Shown here in pieces: positions 35,359 through 44,289 of a DNA stretch of 53,606 bases; within the stretch, counting starts at the first letter, position 1; each line of letters begins with the position of its first letter. Where the stretch lies: the NCBI RefSeq assembly GCF_000764655.1, contig NZ_JRGL01000086.1, forward strand, positions 1 through 53,606, given 5' to 3'. Below the pieces are notes generated by a model. It saw only the letters and a list, made by a program, of their open reading frames with translations, had not been told where the DNA came from and searched no databases. The stretch comes from Aeromonas aquatica. Lineage in GTDB: Bacteria > Pseudomonadota > Gammaproteobacteria > Enterobacterales > Aeromonadaceae. Made by a program: the position numbers and the translations under genes.

Positions 35359-36303
35359 ATGTACAAGATCAAGGTCGGTATCAGTGCCTGTCTGCTGGGG
35401 CAGGAAGTGCGGTTCGACGGGGGCCACAAGCGCTCCAGTTTCTGCGAACGGGATCTTGGCGCTCACTTTGACTATCACCCCGTCTGCCCCGAGATGGCCA
35501 TCGGCCTCGGCGCCCCCCGCGCCGCCATCCGCCTAGTCAGGCGCAAGGGGGAGATCCGTGCCGAGGCCAGCAACGGCAGCTTCGATGTGACGGAAAAGCT
35601 GATCGCCTTCAGCGAGCAGCAGGCCAGCCGCCTCGATTTTCTCTCCGGTTACATCCTCTGCGCCAAGTCCCCCAGCTGCGGCATGGAGCGGGTGCGCATC
35701 TATGGCGCCAACAACGAGGGGAGCGCCAAGGAGGGGATAGGCCTCTTTGCCAAGGCCTTGATGGAAGCCAACCCCCTGCTGCCGGTGGAGGAGGATGGCC
35801 GCCTGTGCGACCCCATCTTGCGGGAGAACTTCGTGCTGCGGGTGTTCGCCTATCACGACTGGCAGCAGCTCTGCGCCCGCGGGATCACCGCCGCCGCCCT
35901 CATTCGCTTTCATTCGCGCTACAAGTATCTGGTGCTCTCCCACGCCAGCACCTACTACCGCACCCTCGGCAAGCTGCTCGGCAACCTCGGCAAGGCCAAC
36001 CTGCAGGAGGTTGCAGACAGCTACATCAGGGGCTTGATGGCGGCGCTGACCCTGCGCGCCAATCGCCGCAGCCACACCAATGTGCTGATGCACCTGCAGG
36101 GCTACTTCAAACGGATGCTGACTCCGTCCCAGAAGCAGGAACTGACCGAGGCCATCGACAAGTACCGCGTCGGCATCTTTCCGCTGCTGGTGCCCCTGAC
36201 CCTGCTGCGGCACCACCTGCGCGAACATCCCAACCCCTATCTGGCCGAGCAGGTCTATCTTAATCCTCATCCGGAAACGCTCAGGCTCAGGTATGGCCTG
36301 TGA
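35359..36303 (+). CDS. DUF523 and DUF1722 domain protein (YbgA-type)
   Basis: This is a 314-residue two-domain protein. DUF523 (residues 1-150) has VGISACLLGQEVRFDGGHKR, CPEMAIGLGAPR and the cysteine pair in CAKSPSCGME. DUF1722/YbgA (about residues 170-310) has LIRFHSRYKYLVLSHASTYYRTLG and LTLLRHHLREHP. In many gammaproteobacteria this gene accompanies photolyase and MerR genes, but no reaction is established. The cysteines of DUF523 suggest metal or Fe-S binding (inference). It is the first gene of the operon; its stop overlaps a possible GTG start of the MerR gene. Confidence 0.85.
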   Translation: MYKIKVGISACLLGQEVRFDGGHKRSSFCERDLGAHFDYHPVCPEMAIGLGAPRAAIRLVRRKGEIRAEASNGSFDVTEKLIAFSEQQASRLDFLSGYILCAKSPSCGMERVRIYGANNEGSAKEGIGLFAKALMEANPLLPVEEDGRLCDPILRENFVLRVFAYHDWQQLCARGITAAALIRFHSRYKYLVLSHASTYYRTLGKLLGNLGKANLQEVADSYIRGLMAALTLRANRRSHTNVLMHLQGYFKRMLTPSQKQELTEAIDKYRVGIFPLLVPLTLLRHHLREHPNPYLAEQVYLNPHPETLRLRYGL

Positions 36304-36392
36304 GCAAGGCTGAGGACGACGCTTTCCATGGCCCCGTGGTCACCGCCAAGGCGGTAAACCTGGGGCATCCTCTCTTATCAAATGGACTCGAC

Positions 36393-37247
36393 ATGCAAGA
36401 AAAGGCGATTTACCCCATCCGCGAGGTCTCACGCCTGACCGGCGTCAATGCCGTCACCCTGCGAGCCTGGCAACGACGCCATGGCTTGGTGCAACCGGCC
36501 CGTACCGAGAAGGGGCACAGGCTCTACAGCGAGCAGGATATCCGGCAGATCGGCGAGATCCTGAGCTGGCTAGAGCGGGGGGTGAGCATTGGTCAGGTCA
36601 AGGGGCTGCTGAGCGAGCCGGACCGTCCCCTTGCCAGCGATCACTGGCAGCAGAGCCTGGCGCAGTTTGGCGAGGCCATGCTCACCTTCCATCAACGCAA
36701 GGCCGAGGCCCTGCTACAGGATCTGCTCACCAGCTACCCCTTCGAGCTGGTCCGTAGCCGAGTCTTGCAACCGCTGCTGGATCAACTGCTCGGCCTGTGG
36801 CGCGAGCGGCCCGATGGAGAGCTGTTGCAGCGTTTCTGGCTGAGCTGGCTGCAGGCTCACTTCGGCCGCCACCTCATCGAGCAGGAGAAGGGGAGCCCCG
36901 TCAGCCTGGCGAGCTGGGGCCAGATCGGCCCGCTGGACCTGCTCTGGTGCGCCTATGAGCTCGTCAATCAGGGCCACGAGGTACATCTGGTCGGCCCCTG
37001 CGATCCGAGAGGGGTCACGCTGTTGGCGGGACGGATACCCGACCGCTGGCTGGTGTTGCTGGGTGCCGGGCTCGGCAAGAGAGAGCTGGCCGAACGATGG
37101 CCTGCCTCGGTCCGGCTGTTCGGGGCACTGGGTAGCCTCTATGAGCCGGCCTGGCTGGCGGAGCAAGCCTGGTCACCGACCCTGTCGGCCGCGCTGGCCG
37201 ACCCGCGGCCACAGGGCACATCGGGCAGCGAGGGCAAGGGAACATGA
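36393..37247 (+). CDS. MerR-family regulator, LitR/CarH-like without B12 motif
   Basis: This is a 284-residue regulator with a MerR helix-turn-helix at residues 5-70 (YPIREVSRLTGVNAVTLRAW, then QRRHGLVQPARTEKGHRLYS) and a C-terminal region shaped like the CarH/LitR light sensor: a helical bundle and a Rossmann-like part (GHEVHLVGPCDPRGVTLL). The light-sensing W-x9-EH motif reads W-x9-QR, and the B12 D-x-H-x-x-G motif is not seen, so cobalamin binding is unlikely. This resembles class III LitR proteins such as PplR of Pseudomonas putida, which use a LOV partner. A GTG at 36300 could extend it by 31 residues. It overlaps phrB by ATGA. Confidence 0.82.
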   Translation: MQEKAIYPIREVSRLTGVNAVTLRAWQRRHGLVQPARTEKGHRLYSEQDIRQIGEILSWLERGVSIGQVKGLLSEPDRPLASDHWQQSLAQFGEAMLTFHQRKAEALLQDLLTSYPFELVRSRVLQPLLDQLLGLWRERPDGELLQRFWLSWLQAHFGRHLIEQEKGSPVSLASWGQIGPLDLLWCAYELVNQGHEVHLVGPCDPRGVTLLAGRIPDRWLVLLGAGLGKRELAERWPASVRLFGALGSLYEPAWLAEQAWSPTLSAALADPRPQGTSGSEGKGT

Positions 37248-38680
37248 AACTCGTCTGGTTTCGCAGCGATCTGCGTCTGGCCGACAATCCGGCCTTGCGC
37301 CACGCCTGCGCCGATCGGGAGGGCGAGAGAGGCGAGGTCGCGGCTCTGTTCGTCATCAGCCCCGCCCAGTGGCAACAGCACAAGGTTGCCCCCATCCGGC
37401 AGCGCTTCCTGCTGGCCCAGGTCGACGAGCTGGGCAAATCCCTGGCGGCGCTCGGCATCCGTTTGCACCTGCTGCGGGTGGAGCGCTTCGCCGAGGTGCC
37501 GGCCGAGATCTGCGCCCTGGCGAGCCGACTTGGCGTGCGCCAGCTCTACGCCAATCAGGCCATCGAGCTCGACGAGCAGCGCCGGGATCTGGCGGTGAGC
37601 GAGGCCTTGCAGGGGCAGGGGATCCTGAGTCACTGGTTCAACGGCTGCTGCGTGTTGCCCCCCGGCCGGGTACTGACCGGCTCCAAAGAGATGTTCAAGG
37701 TGTTTACCCCCTTCAGTCGGGCCTGGTTGAAGGCGCTGGAGGAGGATGGCTTCGTCATCCACCGCGCCCCAGCGCCGAGAGGGGCGCCGCTGCCATGGCG
37801 ACCGCTCTGCGAAACGGGCCTGGTCGATCCCGATCTTTGGGATGGGAGCCCAGACTCGCGCTGGCCGGTGGGGGAGGCCGAGGCCCAGCGCCGGCTGCAC
37901 GGCTTTCTGGAGCAGGGAGTACTGGACTATGGGGAGACCCGAGACTTTCCGGCCCTGGCCGGCACCTCCACCCTCTCCCCCTATCTGGCGGCGGGGATCA
38001 TCAGCCCGCGCCAGTGCGTGGCGGCCTTGCAACAGCGGCTCGGCTACCGGCCCCAGTCCAAGGCGCAGCCCGGCTTCGTCTGGCTCAATGAGCTCATCTG
38101 GCGCGAGTTTTATCGCCACCTGCTGATGCTGGTGCCGGCCCTCTCCATGAACCTGCCGTTCAAGGCCGAGACCCGGGCCCTGCCCTGGGGCTGGGATCCG
38201 GCGGCGCTGGCTGCCTGGTGCGAGGGGCGCACCGGTTACCCCATCGTCGACGCGGCCATGCGTTGCCTCAATGCCACCGGCTGGATGCACAACCGGCTGC
38301 GGATGATAGTGGCGAGCTTCCTGACCAAGGATCTGCACCTGCACTGGCGGCTCGGGGAGGATTACTTCATGAGCCGGCTGGTGGACGGCGATCTGGCGGC
38401 CAACAACGGCGGCTGGCAGTGGGCGGCGGGCACCGGTGCCGATGCGGCCCCTTACTTTCGGGTGTTCAACCCCACCACTCAGGGCCAGCGCTTTGATCCT
38501 GACGGCAGCTTTATCCGTATCTGGGTGACAGAGCTCAAGGATGTGCCGACCGCCCTGCTGCATCAGCCTCACGAATGGCTGGTGCAGCAGGGTAGAGGGG
38601 ATTATCCGGCTCCCATGGTGGATCATGCCAAGGCACGGCTGAGGGCCATCGAGATGTTTCAGGAACTGGAGAGAAAATAG
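37244..38680 (+). CDS. phrB: deoxyribodipyrimidine photolyase
   Basis: This is a 478-residue CPD photolyase (E. coli 472) that splits pyrimidine dimers using blue light and FADH-. The N-terminal antenna domain starts KLVWFRSDLRLADNPAL. The FAD domain has WLNELIWREFYRHLL (about residues 281-295), GYPIVDAAMRCLNATGWMHN and DLAANNGGWQWAAGTGADA-like residues (about 383-400) with the Asn near flavin N5 and the electron-transfer tryptophans. The start overlaps the regulator stop and the next gene follows after 1 base. Confidence 0.94.
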   Translation: MKLVWFRSDLRLADNPALRHACADREGERGEVAALFVISPAQWQQHKVAPIRQRFLLAQVDELGKSLAALGIRLHLLRVERFAEVPAEICALASRLGVRQLYANQAIELDEQRRDLAVSEALQGQGILSHWFNGCCVLPPGRVLTGSKEMFKVFTPFSRAWLKALEEDGFVIHRAPAPRGAPLPWRPLCETGLVDPDLWDGSPDSRWPVGEAEAQRRLHGFLEQGVLDYGETRDFPALAGTSTLSPYLAAGIISPRQCVAALQQRLGYRPQSKAQPGFVWLNELIWREFYRHLLMLVPALSMNLPFKAETRALPWGWDPAALAAWCEGRTGYPIVDAAMRCLNATGWMHNRLRMIVASFLTKDLHLHWRLGEDYFMSRLVDGDLAANNGGWQWAAGTGADAAPYFRVFNPTTQGQRFDPDGSFIRIWVTELKDVPTALLHQPHEWLVQQGRGDYPAPMVDHAKARLRAIEMFQELERK

Positions 38681-38681
38681 G

Positions 38682-39110
38682 ATGAAAGAACCGCTGGCCC
38701 ATTTTATCGTCCTCTACCTGCAACTGGACAGGCAGCAGTTGCACCGCCTGCCGGAGATCTACGCAGAACAGGTGGTCTTCATCGATCCGGCGCACCGGAT
38801 TGAGGGGCTGGCGGCGCTCACCCGTTACTTCTCTTCCCTGTATCAGCGACTGCACTACTGCCGATTCGAGATAGTGAGCCAGCAGCAACAGGGCAACGAG
38901 GCCTGGCTTGGCTGGATCATGACCTTTGCCCATCCCAGGCTCGCCGGTGGTCAGCCGATCCGGGTCGAGGGGGCGACCCAGTTGCAGTTCGATGCCTGGG
39001 GCAAGGTGTGCCTGCACCGCGACTATTTCGATCTCGGCGCCATGCTCTACGAGCGGTTGCCCCTGCTGGGGAGCCTCATCCGCGCCATCCGCACAAGGCT
39101 GGGCACATGA
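38682..39110 (+). CDS. NTF2-like (SnoaL-type) protein
   Basis: This is a 142-residue protein with a cone-shaped NTF2 fold pattern: helix FIVLYLQLDRQQLHRLPEIY, strand VVFIDPAHRIEGLAALTRYF (about residues 31-50), then WLGWIMTFAHP and the C-terminal DAWGKVCLHRDYFDLGAML. The YFDLG with HRDY resembles nuclear transport factor 2-like proteins accompanying photolyase-cfa clusters. The ligand is unknown. It overlaps the following SDR gene by ATGA. Confidence 0.8.
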   Translation: MKEPLAHFIVLYLQLDRQQLHRLPEIYAEQVVFIDPAHRIEGLAALTRYFSSLYQRLHYCRFEIVSQQQQGNEAWLGWIMTFAHPRLAGGQPIRVEGATQLQFDAWGKVCLHRDYFDLGAMLYERLPLLGSLIRAIRTRLGT

Positions 39111-39841
39111 GCGGGCGGGTGCTGATCACCGGGGCCAGCTCCGGCCTCGGCCGCCAGCTGGCGCTCACATACCGGCAGGCGGGCTGGCAGGTGTGGGGCT
39201 GTGGCCGCGACGGCGAGCGGTTGCAGGCATTGGCTCATGAGGGGATCACCCCCCTGCAGTTCGATGCACGGGACAGCGCCGCCATGGCAGAGGTTGCCGC
39301 CGGCCTGCCCGCACTGGATCTGCTGATCCTCAACGCCGGCAGCTGCGAATACATGGACTTGGCCCAGGGATTTGACGGTGCCCTCTTTGCCCGGGTGATC
39401 GAGACCAACCTGGTCGCCACCGGCCACGCCCTGGCCGCCTTCCTGCCGCGGCTGGCGTCCGGGTCGCGGCTCGCCATCGTCGGCTCGGCGGTGAGCTGGC
39501 TGCCCCTGCCAAGGGCCGAGGCCTATGGCGCCTCCAAGGCGGCGCTCGATTATCTGGCGGCCACCTTGCGCCTCGATCTGCAGGGCGCCGGCATAGGGGT
39601 GACCCTGATCCGGCCGGGCTTCGTGCAGACGCCGCTCACCGCGAAGAATGATTTTCCCATGCCCTGTCTGGTGACGGTGGAGCAGGCTTCCCGCGCCATC
39701 ATGAGCGGGCTGGCCGCCGGTCGCCATCAGATCCACTTCCCCCGTCGCTTCATCTGGCTGCTGCGCCTGCTGGGGGCGTTGCCGACGGGGCTCTGGCTGC
39801 GCCTCGGTCGCATCCTCATCTCGAAAGGATCCCCTTCATGA
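39107..39841 (+). CDS. SDR family oxidoreductase
   Basis: This is a 244-residue classical short-chain dehydrogenase: cofactor motif TGASSGLG (residues 8-15), NAG at about 83-85, catalytic Ser in VGSAVSW (about 128) and YGASK (about 142-146). CGRDGERL after strand two suggests NADP. Homologues sit next to the COG2907 flavoprotein and cfa genes in other proteobacteria, which hints at lipid substrates (inference). It overlaps both neighbours by four bases. Confidence 0.85.
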   Translation: MSGRVLITGASSGLGRQLALTYRQAGWQVWGCGRDGERLQALAHEGITPLQFDARDSAAMAEVAAGLPALDLLILNAGSCEYMDLAQGFDGALFARVIETNLVATGHALAAFLPRLASGSRLAIVGSAVSWLPLPRAEAYGASKAALDYLAATLRLDLQGAGIGVTLIRPGFVQTPLTAKNDFPMPCLVTVEQASRAIMSGLAAGRHQIHFPRRFIWLLRLLGALPTGLWLRLGRILISKGSPS

Positions 39842-41088
39842 AGAAAAAGATCGCCATCATAGGTTCCGGGATCTCGGGGCTCAGCGCCGGTTATCTGCTC
39901 CACAAGCTGCACGACATCACCCTGTTCGAGGCGGCCCCCCTGCTCGGCGGACATACCGCCACCGTGGATGTCAGCCTGTCCGGTCGCAGCTATGCCATCG
40001 ACACCGGCTTTATCGTCTTCAACGATCGCACCTACCCCCATTTTCTGAAATTGCTGGAGCGGATCGGGGTGGCGCGCCAGCCCACCGAGATGAGCTTCTC
40101 GGTCAAGAGCGAGGGGCTGGAGTACAACGGTCACTCGCTGGGCAGCCTGTTTGCCCAGCGCAGCAACCTGCTGCGTCCCCGCTTCTACCGTTTCATCGCC
40201 GAGATCTTGCGCTTCAACCACACGGCCCGCCGCTGGCTGGCCGCACCACAGACGGGGAGTATCGAGCCGAGCCTGGGCGCCTTCCTGCAAGGGGGCGGAT
40301 TCAGCGACTACTTCGCCCGCCACTACATTCTGCCCATGGGAGCGGCCATCTGGTCATCTACCCTGGCCGACATGCGCGCTTTTCCCCTCGGCTTCTTCCT
40401 GCGTTTCTTTGACCATCACGGCCTGCTCAACGTCAGCAACCGCCCCCAGTGGTACGTGATCCCCGGGGGATCGCGAGAGTACATAGCGCCGCTCACCGCC
40501 GGCTGGCAGCCGCAGATCCGCCTGGCCTGCCCGGTGCAGGAAATCCGGCGGGTGAACGGCAGCGTGGTGATCCAGAGCGCCCGAGGTGAGGAGCCGTTCG
40601 ATGAGGTGATCCTGGCTTGCCATAGCGATCAGGCGCTGACCCTGCTTGCCGATGCCAATGAGCGGGAGCAGCGCATCCTGGGGGGCATCGGCTATCAGGC
40701 CAACGATGTCTGGTTGCACACCGACATCGCCAGCTTGCCCAAGAGACGCAAGGCCTGGGCCAGCTGGAACTATCAGCTCGGGGATGACGAGCAGGCCAGG
40801 CCACTGGTGACCTACAGCATGAACATCCTGCAGGGGCTTAAGGCTAGCCGCGAGTTTTGCGTCAGCCTCAACCCCGCCGGCAGGGTGGATGAGCGCAAGG
40901 TGTTGCGACGCTTCGTCTACCATCACCCCGTGTTCAACGAGGCCGCCCTGGCGGCGCAGGCATCGCGCGGCGAGATCTGCGGGCAACGGCATACCCATTT
41001 TTGCGGCGCCTACTGGTACAACGGCTTTCATGAGGACGGGGTGCGCAGCGCCCTGGATGTGACCCGTCGCTTCGGGGCCGAGCTATGA
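39838..41088 (+). CDS. FAD-dependent oxidoreductase (COG2907)
   Basis: This is a 416-residue amine-oxidase-fold flavoprotein. The dinucleotide motif is KKIAIIGSGISGLSAGYLL (residues 3-21) followed by FEAAPLLGGHT and the conserved DTGFIVFNDRTYPHF (about residues 56-70). The C-terminal part has FCGAYWYNGFHEDGVRSAL (about 385-403), matching COG2907 proteins. A related flavoprotein in the Rhodobacter sphaeroides ChrR regulon is linked to furan fatty acid formation; exact orthology was not checked. It overlaps the SDR and DUF1365 genes by ATGA. Confidence 0.85.
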   Translation: MKKKIAIIGSGISGLSAGYLLHKLHDITLFEAAPLLGGHTATVDVSLSGRSYAIDTGFIVFNDRTYPHFLKLLERIGVARQPTEMSFSVKSEGLEYNGHSLGSLFAQRSNLLRPRFYRFIAEILRFNHTARRWLAAPQTGSIEPSLGAFLQGGGFSDYFARHYILPMGAAIWSSTLADMRAFPLGFFLRFFDHHGLLNVSNRPQWYVIPGGSREYIAPLTAGWQPQIRLACPVQEIRRVNGSVVIQSARGEEPFDEVILACHSDQALTLLADANEREQRILGGIGYQANDVWLHTDIASLPKRRKAWASWNYQLGDDEQARPLVTYSMNILQGLKASREFCVSLNPAGRVDERKVLRRFVYHHPVFNEAALAAQASRGEICGQRHTHFCGAYWYNGFHEDGVRSALDVTRRFGAEL

Positions 41089-41822
41089 GCGCTGCCCTCA
41101 TCAGCGGCATCTGGCAAGGGGCGGTACGCCATCGCCGCTTCGCACCCAGGCCCCATGCTTTCTCCTACCCTCTGTTCATGCTGGGGCTGGATCTGGACGA
41201 GTTGGCCGACTTGCAGCTGAGCCCCTGGTTCGGGGTCGAGCGCGCCGGCCTGCTCTCGTTTCGTCGCAGCGATTACCTGCGCGGGACGCAGGGGCCGCTC
41301 AAGCAGGCGGTATGGAACAAGGTGGACGAGCTGGGTGGGGCGGCCCAAGGCGGCAGGATATTGCTGCTGGGTAATGTGCGCTGCCTGGGGTTTTACTTCA
41401 GCCCGGTCAACTTTTACTTCTGCTATCAGGGGAGCGATGCCCGTTATCTGCTGGCCGAGGTCTCCAACACCCCCTGGAACGAGCGCCACTACTACTTGCT
41501 GGATCTGGCGGCGCTGGTGCCCCACGACAAGGACTTTCACGTCTCCCCCTTTATGGCGCTGGCCATGCGCTATCACTGGCGTGTTCGCCCGCCCAGAGAG
41601 GAGACCCTGATCCACATCGAGAGTCATCCCCAAAGCGGCGATCCCAAGTTGTTCGATGCCACCCTGGCCTTGGCCCGCGAGCCACTGTCCAAACGGGGGC
41701 TCGGCATGCTGTTGCTGCGCTGGCCCTGGATGACCATGCGGGTGTTGCTCGGCATCTATTGGCAGGCCGTGCGGCTCCTCATCAAACGGATACCGCTGTT
41801 CACCCACCCGGAGACTCACTAA
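41085..41822 (+). CDS. DUF1365 family protein
   Basis: This is a 245-residue protein with the DUF1365 landmarks GAVRHRRFAPRPHAFSYPLF (about residues 10-29), VRCLGFYFSPVNFYFCY (about residues 99-115), EVSNTPWNERHYYLL and KDFHVSPFM. The FSPVNFYF and NTPW motifs are near-universal in this family, which always travels with the COG2907 and Cfa-type genes. No activity is known to me. It overlaps the cfa start by one base (TAATG). Confidence 0.88.
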   Translation: MSAALISGIWQGAVRHRRFAPRPHAFSYPLFMLGLDLDELADLQLSPWFGVERAGLLSFRRSDYLRGTQGPLKQAVWNKVDELGGAAQGGRILLLGNVRCLGFYFSPVNFYFCYQGSDARYLLAEVSNTPWNERHYYLLDLAALVPHDKDFHVSPFMALAMRYHWRVRPPREETLIHIESHPQSGDPKLFDATLALAREPLSKRGLGMLLLRWPWMTMRVLLGIYWQAVRLLIKRIPLFTHPETH

Positions 41823-43078
41823 TGGAACTGGTGCAACTCACAACCTCCATCCCCCTGCTCGATCGCTGGGCGCGGCAACTGGTGTTCCGGTTGCTTGGAC
41901 ACTTGCAACATGGTCAGCTGCTGCTGCGTGACGGGGAGGCGAGCCTCATCTTCGGGGAGCGCGGGGCGGATCTGCAGGCCGAGGTCGTGGTACTGGATCC
42001 CGCCTTTTACCGGCGGCTCCTGCTGGGGGGCAGCATAGCGGCGGGGGAGACCTGGGTGGAGGGGCTCTGGACCAGCCAGGCACCGGTCACCCTGGTGCGG
42101 CTGCTGGCCCGCAACATGGCGATGCTCGATCGGCTGGAGCGGCGATTTGGCTGGCTCAGCTTTCCGCTCAACAGGCTGCGGCACTGGGGCAGCCGCAATA
42201 CCCTGACCGGCTCAAGGGTCAACATTGCGGCGCACTACGACCTCGGCAACCGGCTCTATCAGGGCTTCCTCGATAGCCACATGCAGTATTCCAGCGCCAT
42301 CTATCCGGCTGCGGATGCCACCCTGGAGGAGGGGCAGCAGGCCAAACTCAGGACCATCTGCGAGCGATTGGCACTGGGACCGGAGGATCACCTGCTGGAG
42401 ATAGGCACAGGTTGGGGTGGGCTCGCCATCTACGCCGCCCGCCACTACGGCTGCCGGGTCACTACCACCACCATCTCTCGGGCCCAGCACGATCATGCCC
42501 GCGACTGGATTGCGGCGGCGGGGCTGGAGGATCGCATCACCCTGCTGCTGGAGGATTATCGCAAGCTGGAGGGTCGCTACGACAAGCTGGTCTCCATCGA
42601 GATGATAGAGGCAGTGGGTCATGCTTTCCTACCTGACTATTTCAGGCAATTATCGCGCCTGCTCAAACCCGGCGGCCGCCTGCTGATCCAGGCCATCACC
42701 ATCGCCGATCAGCGCCACGACCAGTATGTGCGCAGCGTCGACTTCATCCAGCGTTACATCTTCCCTGGCGGCTGTTTGCCGAGCGTCTCCCAGATGGCGG
42801 GGCTGCTGGCCCGGGAGACCGACATGCAGCTGGTGCGCTTGCATGATCACGGTCACCACTACGCCCGCACCCTGGCCCACTGGTGCGAGCGCTTCCTGGC
42901 GCTGGCCCCCGAGTTGCCGAGGCTCGGCTACAGCCAGGACTTCATCCGGCTATGGCACTTCTATTTCGCCTATTGCGAGGGGGGGTTTTGGGAGCGAGCC
43001 ATCAGCCTGGTACAGCTGGAGGCCGCCAAGCCTGGCCCGGAGGGCTGGTCGGGGGACAGGCCCGTGAACTCCCCCTGA
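41822..43078 (+). CDS. cfa: cyclopropane-fatty-acid synthase family methyltransferase
   Basis: This is a 418-residue CFA/mycolic-acid synthase-like enzyme. The SAM motif is LLEIGTGWGGLAIYAA (about residues 194-209), followed by TTTTISRAQHDHA, VSIEMIEAVGH (catalytic-site Glu and His, about 260-270), YIFPGGCLPS and FYFAYCEGGF near the C-terminus. E. coli Cfa is 382 residues and shares these. It should methylate or cyclopropanate unsaturated acyl chains of membrane phospholipids; a UfaM/UfaO-like role in furan fatty acid synthesis is an alternative. Confidence 0.88.
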   Translation: MELVQLTTSIPLLDRWARQLVFRLLGHLQHGQLLLRDGEASLIFGERGADLQAEVVVLDPAFYRRLLLGGSIAAGETWVEGLWTSQAPVTLVRLLARNMAMLDRLERRFGWLSFPLNRLRHWGSRNTLTGSRVNIAAHYDLGNRLYQGFLDSHMQYSSAIYPAADATLEEGQQAKLRTICERLALGPEDHLLEIGTGWGGLAIYAARHYGCRVTTTTISRAQHDHARDWIAAAGLEDRITLLLEDYRKLEGRYDKLVSIEMIEAVGHAFLPDYFRQLSRLLKPGGRLLIQAITIADQRHDQYVRSVDFIQRYIFPGGCLPSVSQMAGLLARETDMQLVRLHDHGHHYARTLAHWCERFLALAPELPRLGYSQDFIRLWHFYFAYCEGGFWERAISLVQLEAAKPGPEGWSGDRPVNSP

Positions 43079-43081
43079 ATC

Positions 43082-43561
43082 ATGTGGGGCTGGCTGCAAC
43101 TGTTGGGGTTCAACCTCTATTGGTGGTTGGCGGTGGTGTGGCAGCAGCCGGGACCACTGCTGTTGCTGCTGGGGTTGCATCTGCTCTGCTCGCCGGATGC
43201 CCGTGGGGATCTGCGCCGCTGGCCCCTGGCCTTGGCCGGCTGTCTGCTTGATGGCCTGCTCTGGCATCTCGGATTGTTCCAGTTTCCCCAGGGCTTTCCC
43301 CTCTGGCTGGGGCTGCTGTGGCTCGGATTTGCGTTGACTCTGGGCCAGGGGCTGCGCTGGTTGCTGGCGTTGCCCCGCTGGCAGCAGGGACTGCTCGGCA
43401 TGGTGGGGGGAGCGGGTTCCTATGTGGCGGGAGCCGCCTTGGGATCGGTACACTTGTCTTGGGGCATCGGGATCAGCGCCCTCATACTGGCGCTGATCTG
43501 GGTGTGGTGGTTACCCGTATTGCTGTGGGTAATGGTCAAGCTGGAGGGTGAGCCAAGATGA
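43082..43561 (+). CDS. DUF2878 membrane protein
   Basis: This is a 159-residue very hydrophobic protein with about five membrane helices and many tryptophans (start MWGWLQLLGFNLYWWLAVVW). GCLLDGLLWHLGLFQFP (about residues 55-71) and the C-terminal LIWVWWLPVLLWVMV are typical of DUF2878. It lies in the inner membrane and its role is unknown. It overlaps the Trp-rich protein gene by ATGA. Confidence 0.8.
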   Translation: MWGWLQLLGFNLYWWLAVVWQQPGPLLLLLGLHLLCSPDARGDLRRWPLALAGCLLDGLLWHLGLFQFPQGFPLWLGLLWLGFALTLGQGLRWLLALPRWQQGLLGMVGGAGSYVAGAALGSVHLSWGIGISALILALIWVWWLPVLLWVMVKLEGEPR

Positions 43562-43776
43562 GCACCTTTTCGACCGATACGCTGCTGTTTTCGAAGTGGA
43601 CCAGGGAGGGCCAGCAAGGGCCAAACGCGCACTTCTATCTGGTGGTCTCCTGCCAGCGGGATGCGCAGGGGCTGCTGGCTCGCGTGGTGTTGCAGGATAT
43701 CAACACCTTGCAGGAACAGGAGATGAACTGGCATGAGCTGGAAGATCCCACCCGCTGGCACATGGGATGGAATTAG
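43558..43776 (+). CDS. TIGR02450 Trp-rich small protein
   Basis: This is a 72-residue protein with the pattern SKWTREG (about residues 12-18), NAHFYLVVSCQRDAQG and the end NWHELEDPTRWHMGWN, which is TIGR02450: KWT...HF.V....RD..G....W.EL.D...W..GW. Members occur mainly in light-exposed bacteria and often beside photolyase genes. No function is known. Its last 44 bases overlap the next gene in another frame. Confidence 0.8.
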   Translation: MSTFSTDTLLFSKWTREGQQGPNAHFYLVVSCQRDAQGLLARVVLQDINTLQEQEMNWHELEDPTRWHMGWN

Positions 43777-44275
43777 CACCTTGCTGGCGGCGCTGATGCT
43801 GCTTGTGGCCACTGCCGTGCAGGCCTCTACCGCCCCCTGGCAACAGCTGCGCCCGGTCGGACAGGGGGAGATGAGCTGGCTCTGGTTCAAGCTCTATGAC
43901 GCCACCCTCTACAGCGAGAGCGGCCACTACGAGCCCGGTCGCTATCCGCAGGCCCTGACCATCACCTATGCCAAATCCATTTCCCGCCAGGACTTGCTCG
44001 CCGTGACTGGGCAGGAGTGGCAGCGACTCGGGGTGGGCAACCAGGATCAGCGACGCCGCTGGCTGCAACAGCTGGCGACCCTGTGGCCGGATGTGAGCTC
44101 GGGGGATGCATTGACCTTCTACGTGGATGACGCCGGGCTTGGCCATTTCTGGTGGCGAGACAAGCCGCTGGGCAGCATGCCTGATCCTCAGTTCTCGGCC
44201 GCGTTTCTGGCCATCTGGCTGGCCGACAACAGCCGTGATCCCGCCCTCACCCGCCGCCTGCGCGGCCAACCCTGA
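43733..44275 (+). CDS. chalcone isomerase-like exported protein
   Basis: This is a 180-residue protein with a signal region (STLLAALMLLVATAVQA) and a chalcone-isomerase-like body: GEMSWLWFKLYDATLYSESG (about residues 46-65) and the C-terminal FSAAFLAIWLADNSRD. Bacterial CHI-like proteins usually lack flavonoid activity and may bind fatty acids (family knowledge from plant FAPs). The start is uncertain: the ATG at 43733 lies 10 bases after GGAG and inside the previous gene; a TTG at 43781 would also give a signal peptide. Confidence 0.78.
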   Translation: MSWKIPPAGTWDGISTLLAALMLLVATAVQASTAPWQQLRPVGQGEMSWLWFKLYDATLYSESGHYEPGRYPQALTITYAKSISRQDLLAVTGQEWQRLGVGNQDQRRRWLQQLATLWPDVSSGDALTFYVDDAGLGHFWWRDKPLGSMPDPQFSAAFLAIWLADNSRDPALTRRLRGQP

Positions 44276-44289
44276 TACCGGAGTCCCTC

